Positions 17,628 to 24,238 of a DNA stretch of 64,000 bases are shown in pieces. The DNA lies in assembly GCF_004016515.1 (NCBI RefSeq), contig NZ_SACT01000003.1, forward strand, positions 248,001 through 312,000, written 5' to 3'. How positions within the stretch are numbered: the first letter of the stretch is position 1; the number at the start of each line of letters is the position of its first letter. The notes under the pieces were generated by a model. The model had not been told where the DNA came from. It searched no databases and saw only the letters and a program-made list of their open reading frames with translations. The DNA comes from Rubrivivax albus (GTDB lineage: Bacteria > Pseudomonadota > Gammaproteobacteria > Burkholderiales > Burkholderiaceae_C). The position numbers and the translations under genes were made by a program.

Positions 17628-18365
17628 TCAGCCGCTGACGCGCTCGGCCACCGGCACCTTGGCGCGGCGCTGCAGCCACATCACGCCGCACAGGTCCACC
17701 AGGCCCACCCACAGGCGGTTGTGCACGCCGTAGTGCGACTTGCCCATCGTGCGGTGCCGGTGCGTCACCGGCACCGATTCCGTGCGCCCGCCGGCACGGC
17801 GGAACAGCGCGGGCATGAAGCGGTGCACGTGGTCGAACCAGGGCAGGGCCAGGAAGTCGTCGCGCGCGAAGACCTTGAGCCCGCAGCCGGTGTCGGGCGT
17901 GGCGTCGCCCAGCAGCGACGAGCGCACGCCGTTGGCGATGCGCGAGCTGAGCTTGCGCAGCGCCGTGTCCTGCCGCTTGTTGCGCCAGCCGGCGATCAGC
18001 ACCGGGCCCGTGCCCGAGCCCTGCAGTTCGCGCCAGCGCCGCGCGAGTGCCGGGATGTCGGCCGGGGCGTTCTGCCCGTCGCCGTCCAGCGTGGCGATCA
18101 GCGGCCCCTTGGCGGCGCGCACACCCGTGAGCAGCGCAGCGCTCTGGCCGCAGTTGTTGCGGTGGGCCATCACCGTCAGCCAGGGGCGCGTGCGGGCCAG
18201 GTCCTGCAGCACGGCCAGTGTGTCGTCGCTGCTGCGGTCGTCGACGAAGACGGCCTCGTAGGCGCCGAGTTCATCGACGCAGGGCGCCAGCGCCGCCTCG
18301 ATCTCGGCCACCAGCGGCGGCACGTTGGGCGATTCGTTGTGGACGGGGACGACGACGGAGATCAC
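17628..18365 (-). CDS. GT2-family glycosyltransferase (ArnC/DPM1-like)
   Basis: A 245-residue cytoplasmic enzyme starting at GTG 18365. It shows SVVVPVHNESPNVPPL at the N-terminus, FVDDRSSDDT, the metal-binding LDGDGQNAP and HRHRTMGKSHYG, typical of transferases that make polyprenyl-phosphate sugars. Unlike ArnC it lacks the two C-terminal membrane helices, which the next gene (LAB_N) may replace in part. The frame is open to 18524, but that would extend into the amidase gene. A CTTCAG repeat lies 67 bases upstream. Confidence 0.88.
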   Translation of the reverse strand: MISVVVPVHNESPNVPPLVAEIEAALAPCVDELGAYEAVFVDDRSSDDTLAVLQDLARTRPWLTVMAHRNNCGQSAALLTGVRAAKGPLIATLDGDGQNAPADIPALARRWRELQGSGTGPVLIAGWRNKRQDTALRKLSSRIANGVRSSLLGDATPDTGCGLKVFARDDFLALPWFDHVHRFMPALFRRAGGRTESVPVTHRHRTMGKSHYGVHNRLWVGLVDLCGVMWLQRRAKVPVAERVSG

Positions 18366-18431
18366 GGCAGGTCCGGCTTCGGGCAAACCCGGGATTGTGC
18401 CGTGCCGACCCTCTGCAGCACAGCGCGTGCG

Positions 18432-18448
18432 CTTCAGGCTGGCTTCAG
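18432..18448. promoter_or_regulatory. CTTCAG-N5-CTTCAG direct repeat before the GT2-LAB_N-ArnT trio
   Basis: CTTCAGGCTGGCTTCAG has the same half-sites and 11-bp step as the repeats at 10811 and 13171. It lies 67 bases upstream of the GT2 start, overlapping the end of the amidase gene, a position suited to activation by the PmrA-like regulator. Confidence 0.55.
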
Positions 18449-19833
18449 GTTCGTAACGGTGGCGGCGGGGGCAGCGGGTCGCACAACTGCTCCCACAGAC
18501 GCGCCACGCGCAGCACACCGACATCGTCGTGCCGGTGACCGACGATCTGCAGGCCGATCGGTGCGCCAGCCGACGACATCGCGCAGGGCACGCTGATGGC
18601 CGGCTGCTCGCTCATGTTGAAGGGCACGGTGAAGGCGATGTGGTCCATCGCCGTGGCCGGGTCGTTGGTGGGGCCTGCCCACTCGGCCGGGAAGCGCGAG
18701 ACCGGCGCCACCGGCGAGATCAGCACGTCGTACGGTGCGGTGGCCGCCACCGCGGCATCACGGAAGGCGCCCATCTGGCTGTAGCCGTGGAAGACGTCGG
18801 CGGCGCCGAGTTCGGCGCCCTTGGCGATCCAGGTGCGGATGTAGGGCAGCACCTGCTGCTGGCGTTCGGGCGGCAGGGCCTGGAAATCCAGCCAAGAGCG
18901 CATGCGCCAGAAGGCGTCCATGCCGTCGCCCATGGTGCGTGTGGTGAAGGGCGCCACGGGTTCGACGACGGCGCCGGCGGCCTCGAACCGTCGCGCTGCG
19001 GCCTGGACCGCGGCCAGGATCTCCGGCTCGACGGGCAGGCCCCAGCCGGCGTCAAGCCACAGGCCGATGCGCAGGCCCCTGGCGTCGCGCGCGGGGGCCA
19101 TCCAGTCCAGCGCCTGGAAGGGCAGGCTCATGCTGTCGCGCACATCGGGTTGCGACAGCACGGCCATCATGCGGGCGGCGTCGTCCACCGTGCGTGTCAT
19201 CGGCCCGGCCACGCGGCCGGCATAGGGCGGGTGGATGGGCACGCGGCCGAGGCTGGGCTTCAGGCCAACGACGCCGCACCAGGCCGCGGGCAGGCGGATG
19301 GAGCCGCCGATGTCCGTGCCCACGTGCAGCGGCCCGTAGCCGGCCCCCGCCGCGGCGCCGGCGCCGGCGCTGCTGCCGCCGGGGTTGGTGGCCGGGTCCC
19401 AGGGGTTGCGGGCCAGCGCATGGAAGCTCGACAGGCCCGACGACAGCATGCCCCAGTCGGGCATCGTGGTCTTGGCCAGCAGCACCGCGCCGGCCTCCTT
19501 CAGGCGTGCGGCGGGCGGGGCATCCGCCGGCGCCGGGGCCAGCACGGTGGCCGCGGTGCCCAGCGGCACCGGCAGGCCGGCGGTGGCGATGTTCTCCTTG
19601 ATCGTGCACGGCACGCCTTCCAGCGCCCGCGCGTTGCCGGCGCGCCAGCGTGCCTCGGCGGCGCGGGCCTGCGCCAGCACCTGCTCGGGTTCGAAGGCCC
19701 ACAGCGCGTGCAGTACCGGCTCCCAGCGCTGGACGTGGTCGATCAGGTCCTGCGCCACCTCCACCGGCGAGAGGCTGCCCGCCTCGTAGCGGGTCAGCAG
19801 TTCGTGCGTGGACAGGGCGTGCAGGGCAGTCAT
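18445..19833 (-). CDS. Amidase-signature family amidohydrolase
   Basis: A 462-residue enzyme with the complete Ser-cisSer-Lys triad of the amidase signature family: Lys in PCTIKENIATA (about 79), cis-Ser in NPGGSSAGAGAAAG (about 155) and nucleophile Ser in VGTDIGGSIRLPA (about 180). It should hydrolyse amide bonds; the substrate is not evident and it is not part of a gatCAB operon. It starts at ATG 19833 after a hairpin-rich spacer behind malF. An indole-acetamide-type or general aliphatic amidase is possible. Confidence 0.88.
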   Translation of the reverse strand: MTALHALSTHELLTRYEAGSLSPVEVAQDLIDHVQRWEPVLHALWAFEPEQVLAQARAAEARWRAGNARALEGVPCTIKENIATAGLPVPLGTAATVLAPAPADAPPAARLKEAGAVLLAKTTMPDWGMLSSGLSSFHALARNPWDPATNPGGSSAGAGAAAGAGYGPLHVGTDIGGSIRLPAAWCGVVGLKPSLGRVPIHPPYAGRVAGPMTRTVDDAARMMAVLSQPDVRDSMSLPFQALDWMAPARDARGLRIGLWLDAGWGLPVEPEILAAVQAAARRFEAAGAVVEPVAPFTTRTMGDGMDAFWRMRSWLDFQALPPERQQQVLPYIRTWIAKGAELGAADVFHGYSQMGAFRDAAVAATAPYDVLISPVAPVSRFPAEWAGPTNDPATAMDHIAFTVPFNMSEQPAISVPCAMSSAGAPIGLQIVGHRHDDVGVLRVARLWEQLCDPLPPPPPLRT

Positions 19834-19855
19834 GTGATGGGCCTGGATGAAGTGG

Positions 19856-19918
19856 GGCCGGCGGCAGCCTGCGCCGCCGGCCCTGGCCATTGTGCGCGGT
19901 CGACCGGTCAAGGTCGAC
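19856..19918. other. Two hairpins at the 3' end of malF
   Basis: There is a perfect 10-bp inverted repeat (GGCCGGCGGC/GCCGCCGGCC, 19856-19882, 7-base loop) and a 7-bp repeat (GTCGACC/GGTCGAC, 19899-19918). Both lie within 70 bases after the malF stop on its strand. Neither is followed by a T-run, so intrinsic termination is doubtful. This is also the inferred right-hand junction of the rearrangement that separated malG. Confidence 0.6.
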
Positions 19919-19923
19919 GCCGC

Positions 19924-21423
19924 TCAGCGCCGCGCCGCCTCGTCAGCCACCCGCGTGAAGCGCATCTGAAGCAGCGTGATCGCCGCGACGATCAGGAAGA
20001 TCACGGTGGAGATGGCGGCAGCCAGCCCGAACTGCTGGCCCGAATCCTGGAACGCGATGCGCCAGGTGTACGACACCAGGATGTCGGTGGTGCCCGCAGG
20101 CAGCGTGGTGTCCAGGCGGTCGGGACGCCCGCCGGTGAGCAGGCTCACGAGCACGAAGTTGTTGAAGTTGAAGGCGAAGGCCGCGATCAGCAGCGGCGTC
20201 AGCGGCTTGACGATCAGCGGCGCGGTGATGCGGCTGAAGTTCACCCAGGGTCCGGCGCCGGAGACGGCCGAGGCCTCGTACAGGTCGGCCGGGATCGACT
20301 TGATCAGCCCCGAGCACAGCACCATGATGTACGGGAAGCCCAGCCAGACGTTGACGATCAGCAGCATCGTGCGCGCCAGCGTGGGGTCGCTTAACCAGGC
20401 CGGGCGGATGCCGAACAGGCCGTCGAGGATGAAGTTGATCTCGCCCAGGTTCTGGTTGAACAGGCCCTTGAAGACCAGGATGCTGATGAAGCCCGGCACC
20501 GCGTAGGGCAGGAACAGCACCAGCCGGTAGGCGCCACGGAACGGCAGCGCCTCCCAGTTCAGCAGCACGGCCAGCAGCAGACCCAGCGCGCCGGCGATCA
20601 CCACGGTGGCGGCGGAGAAGACCACCGTCCACACCAGCACGCCCAGGAAGGGTTCGCGGAAGCGGCCTTCGCTGAACACGGTGGCGTAGTGCGAGAAGCC
20701 CACGGCGACGCGGTAGCCGGGCTGCAGGCGGTCACCGTCGGCACTGGTGTAGAAGCCGGTGGCGTCGTCGGGGCGGTAGGCGATGCCGGTGATGCGGTCG
20801 GTCAACGCACCGTCGGTGGCCTCCTCGTACAGCGGCTGGACGTGGCCGAAGCTGCGCAGACTGGCCAGGCGCAGTGGCGGGCCCGACGGTGGTTGCAGCG
20901 TCAGCTGGCGCAGCGCCGGCAGCAGGGCCACACGTTCGGCCATGGACAGCGTGGTCGCCGGCGGGTCGGCAGGTGTCAGCGCCGCCGTCAGCGGTGCATC
21001 GCGCAGGGCCAGCGGTGGCGTGGCCAGGCCGCCGTCCAGGTGCACCCGCACGCCATCGGGCCCACCCTCGAGCGCGAAGCTTCGCAGGCTGCCAGGGGCC
21101 AGCGTGGACGATTCGCGCAGCACCTCGCGCGCGCGCTCGAACTCCAGCAGGTTGCTGGCGCTGTAGTTGGTGAAGCCTATGCCCACGGTGTAGAGCATCG
21201 GGAAGATCACGAACACCACGGCCGCGCCGATGCCCGGCAGCAGGTAGCGCAGCGCATGGGTGCGCGGGCTGGTGTAGGCCCACACCGCCAGGCCGCCGCA
21301 GACCAGCAGCAGCACCGCCAGCAGCGTCTGCCCCACGGCGTGCACCTGCACCACGGCAGCCAGGATGATCGCCACGCACGCGGCCGCCAAGGCCGTCGAT
21401 CGCCATCGCCGGGCCATGGTCAT
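19924..21423 (-). CDS. malF: Maltose/maltodextrin ABC transporter permease MalF
   Basis: A 499-residue membrane permease starting at an ATG overlapping the malE stop (ATGA). It has N-terminal helices to about residue 80 and a large periplasmic loop (about 90-235) like the MalF P2 domain that contacts MalE. A transport core follows with the EAA loop DLYEASAVSGAGPWVNFSRI near residue 395. It pairs with MalG, whose gene lies 18 kb away. A longer frame to 22332 overlaps malE and is not real. Confidence 0.93.
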   Translation of the reverse strand: MTMARRWRSTALAAACVAIILAAVVQVHAVGQTLLAVLLLVCGGLAVWAYTSPRTHALRYLLPGIGAAVVFVIFPMLYTVGIGFTNYSASNLLEFERAREVLRESSTLAPGSLRSFALEGGPDGVRVHLDGGLATPPLALRDAPLTAALTPADPPATTLSMAERVALLPALRQLTLQPPSGPPLRLASLRSFGHVQPLYEEATDGALTDRITGIAYRPDDATGFYTSADGDRLQPGYRVAVGFSHYATVFSEGRFREPFLGVLVWTVVFSAATVVIAGALGLLLAVLLNWEALPFRGAYRLVLFLPYAVPGFISILVFKGLFNQNLGEINFILDGLFGIRPAWLSDPTLARTMLLIVNVWLGFPYIMVLCSGLIKSIPADLYEASAVSGAGPWVNFSRITAPLIVKPLTPLLIAAFAFNFNNFVLVSLLTGGRPDRLDTTLPAGTTDILVSYTWRIAFQDSGQQFGLAAAISTVIFLIVAAITLLQMRFTRVADEAARR

Positions 21424-22640
21424 TCGCCCCGGATGCGGCGCGCCGCCGCCTGCAGTGCCGCGGCCGGGTCCTGCCGGCCTTCGGTGAGGTTGGTCAGCGC
21501 CGTCTTCAGTGCCGCCCAGAACCGGCCCATCTCGGGCACGCTGGGCGTGGGCACGCCGTCGCGTGCGCAATCCATGATGCCGGCGATGCGCGGGTCCACG
21601 GTCTGCTGCGCAAAGAAGCGGCGGCTGGCGGCGGCGCCGATGGGCTCGGCGCGGTCGATGGCGCGCAGGCCTTCGGGCTGCAGCAGGTAGTGCTCGATGA
21701 ACTCCACCGCCAGCTCGCGCTGGCGCGTGGCGCGGTTGATCATCAGCCCCTTGATGCCGACGAAGGGTGCAGCCGGCCGGCCCGCCAGCGCCGGGATGCG
21801 CGCGATGCCGAAGTCCATGCCCACGCGCCGGAGGTTCACCCAGGCCCAGGGCCCGTTGATGACCATCGCCACGCGGCCCTGGGCCATGGCGGCCTCCATG
21901 TCGGCGTAGCCGCTGCCGGTAGGCATGCGGCCCTCGCGGATCAGCCGGTCCAGCAGTCGAGCGCCCTGCAGCGCCCCGGCGTTGGCGACGCCGGTGTCGC
22001 TCGGGTCCCAGCCGCCGTCGGCACGCTGGCGGAAGGCGTAGCCGCCGTGGGCCGCCAGCAGCGGCCAGCTGAAGTAGCCGTTGGTGTAATCCCAGAGCAC
22101 GGCGCGGCGGCCGTCGCGAGCCAGGCGGTCGTCGAGCGCGATCAGCGATGCCCAGTCGCGCGGCGGCTCGGGCACCAGGGCCAGGTTGTGGATCAGCGTG
22201 ATCGCCTCGATGGCGTACGGGTAGCCCCAGGTGCGGCCGCGCAGCGTGAAGCCGCGCCAGGCCAGCGGGTCGATGTCGGCCCACAAGTCGGGGGAAGGAT
22301 CCACCGCATGCAGCAGACCAGCAGCGATCCACTCGCCGATGCGGTCGTGCGCGTAGACGTAGATGTCCGGGCCCTTGCCGGCACCGGCGGCCTGCTGGAA
22401 CTTGGCAGGTCCCTCGTCGGGCGTCTCCACCACCACCGGCACGCCGGTGTCGGCGGTGAAGCGTTCGCCGACGGCACGCATGGCCTTGGCACCTTCCACC
22501 GTGAACCAGCAGACCAGCGGGGCAGGCGCGGCGCGCAACGCGCGGGGCATGGCCAGCGCAGCGGCCGTCGCGCCCAGCAGCAGGCGCCGCCGCGGTTCAG
22601 TTCGCCGGCGCGCGGCAGTGCTGGCCGATGAACTGCGCAT
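21420..22640 (-). CDS. malE: Maltose/maltodextrin-binding protein MalE
   Basis: A periplasmic binding protein of about 406 residues. The mature part follows E. coli MalE closely in pattern: AHDRIGEWIAAGLL, YPYAIEAITLIHN, NGYFSWPLLAAHGGYAF, MVINGPWAWVNL. The N-terminus RRRLLLGATAAALAMPRALRA is a signal peptide, possibly Tat-type. No ATG or GTG lies just before it, so translation probably begins inside the halogenase gene at ATG 22640 (or 22661), overlapping it by about 44 bases. Confidence 0.92.
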   Translation of the reverse strand: MRSSSASTAARRRTEPRRRLLLGATAAALAMPRALRAAPAPLVCWFTVEGAKAMRAVGERFTADTGVPVVVETPDEGPAKFQQAAGAGKGPDIYVYAHDRIGEWIAAGLLHAVDPSPDLWADIDPLAWRGFTLRGRTWGYPYAIEAITLIHNLALVPEPPRDWASLIALDDRLARDGRRAVLWDYTNGYFSWPLLAAHGGYAFRQRADGGWDPSDTGVANAGALQGARLLDRLIREGRMPTGSGYADMEAAMAQGRVAMVINGPWAWVNLRRVGMDFGIARIPALAGRPAAPFVGIKGLMINRATRQRELAVEFIEHYLLQPEGLRAIDRAEPIGAAASRRFFAQQTVDPRIAGIMDCARDGVPTPSVPEMGRFWAALKTALTNLTEGRQDPAAALQAAARRIRGE

Positions 22641-24117
22641 GGTCGGGCATGGCCTCGGCACAACGCCCGATCAGCGCGTGCACCTCCTGCAGGTAGCGCG
22701 CCACCTCGGCGCCGTCCAGGCTGTCGACCAGCGGGTGGTAGCCCTCGGGCACCAGGCCCTGCCCCAGCATCACCTGCAGCCAGGCCACCTCGGAGAACAG
22801 CTCGTTGTTCTCGCGCAGGATGCGGCCGTGCGTGCGGAAGAGCATCAGCTTGGCCTGCAGCGTTTCCGGCACCGCCATCTCGCGGCAGGCCGTCCAGAAC
22901 GGCGAATCGGTGCGCTCGTTGAGGTGGTAGTGCAGGATGATGAAGTCGCGGATGCGCTCGTACTCGAAGCGCGACAACCGGTTGTATTCGTCGATGTCGA
23001 CGGCACTGAAGCGCTGCGCCGGGAAGAAGTCGATCAGGCGGGCGATGGCCGTCTGGATCAGGTGGATGCTGGTGGACTCCAGCGGCTCGAGGAAGCCGCT
23101 GGACAGGCCGATGGCCACCACGTTGCCCTGCCAGCAGTGCCGGCGCATGCCAGTGGCAAAGCGCAGCGTGCGCGGCTCGGCCAGCGCTTCGCCGTCCAGG
23201 TTGGCCAGCAGCACGGCGGTGGCCTCGTCCTCGCTGACGTGGGCGCTGCAGAACACATGGCCGTTGCCGGTGCGGTGCTGCAGCGGGATGCGCCACTGCC
23301 AGCCCGCCCGGTGGGCCGTGCTGCGCGTGTACGGGGTGAAGGGCGAGGCCGAACTGCAGGGCACGGCGATCGCGCGGTCGCACGGCAGCCAGTGCGTCCA
23401 GTCCTCCCATCCGGCCTTGAGCGTCTGTTCGATGAGCAGGGCACGAAAGCCGGTGCAGTCGATGAACAGGTCGCCTTCGATGCGCCGGCCGTCGGTGAGC
23501 GTCAGCGCCGTCACGTGCCCCCGACCAGGGTCGACCGCCACTTCGGCGATGCGGCCTTCCTCGCGCACCACGCCGCGCGCCTCGGCCTGCCGGCGCAGGT
23601 AGGCCGCATAGAGCCCGGCATCGAAGTGGTAGGCGTAGGCGATGTCGTTCAGCGGCGAGTTCTGCACGTCGCCCGGCGGCCGCATGAACCGGTTCCGGTA
23701 GGCCGCGCGGTGCGTGATCGCGAAGTCGCCCAGCGGCGGTGCGTCGCCGGCCAGGTGCTGCTTCAGCCAGTACTGGTAGAACGGCACCGTCCAGAGGTCC
23801 TGCCCGAAGCGGCCGAAGGCGTGCATGTAGCGCGCACCCAGCCGCCCCCAGTTCACGAACTCGATGCCCAGCTTGAAGCTGCCGCGCGTCTCGCGGATGA
23901 ACTCGTCCTCGTCGATCTCCAGCACCCGGTTGAAGAGCTGGATCATCGGGATCGTGGCCTCGCCGACGCCGACGGTGCCGATCTCCTCGCTTTCCACCAG
24001 CGTCACCGCGATGCGGCCGCGCAGCACCTTGGACAGCGCCGCGGCCGTCATCCAGCCGGCTGTGCCGCCGCCAGCGATCACGACACGTTGCAACGGGGCC
24101 TGGGTGTTCGGGTTCAT
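22597..24117 (-). CDS. Flavin-dependent tryptophan-halogenase-family protein
   Basis: A 506-residue flavoprotein with the FAD motif GGGTAGW (residues 16-22), a lysine in SFKLGIEF (Lys82) matching the catalytic lysine of PrnA/RebH, and the halogenase signature GWQWRIPL (about 287). The family acts on indoles, but members are also common next to TonB-dependent receptors in carbohydrate-uptake loci of proteobacteria, where the substrate is unknown. Here it sits between malE and the receptor, sharing strand and overlap, so it probably belongs to the mal operon rather than to a natural-product cluster. Confidence 0.88.
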   Translation of the reverse strand: MNPNTQAPLQRVVIAGGGTAGWMTAAALSKVLRGRIAVTLVESEEIGTVGVGEATIPMIQLFNRVLEIDEDEFIRETRGSFKLGIEFVNWGRLGARYMHAFGRFGQDLWTVPFYQYWLKQHLAGDAPPLGDFAITHRAAYRNRFMRPPGDVQNSPLNDIAYAYHFDAGLYAAYLRRQAEARGVVREEGRIAEVAVDPGRGHVTALTLTDGRRIEGDLFIDCTGFRALLIEQTLKAGWEDWTHWLPCDRAIAVPCSSASPFTPYTRSTAHRAGWQWRIPLQHRTGNGHVFCSAHVSEDEATAVLLANLDGEALAEPRTLRFATGMRRHCWQGNVVAIGLSSGFLEPLESTSIHLIQTAIARLIDFFPAQRFSAVDIDEYNRLSRFEYERIRDFIILHYHLNERTDSPFWTACREMAVPETLQAKLMLFRTHGRILRENNELFSEVAWLQVMLGQGLVPEGYHPLVDSLDGAEVARYLQEVHALIGRCAEAMPDHAQFIGQHCRAPAN

Positions 24118-24238
24118 GGCTTTGGTGGCAAGAGGCAGGACATGCGGGTTGTAGCAGCGCGGGCCTGAAGTGACACCACCCCGGCAGCCCGGAGGCCGGC
24201 GGGGTGGCGCGCGTGAAGCGGGCTCGCGCCCGCCGGCG

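Noticed and set aside
19856..19882. 10-bp hairpin as an intrinsic terminator of malF
   Set aside because: There is no T-run on either strand. I list it as a hairpin only.
22597..24117. Halogenase as evidence of a natural-product cluster
   Set aside because: No NRPS, PKS or tailoring genes are nearby; the neighbours are all maltodextrin uptake genes.
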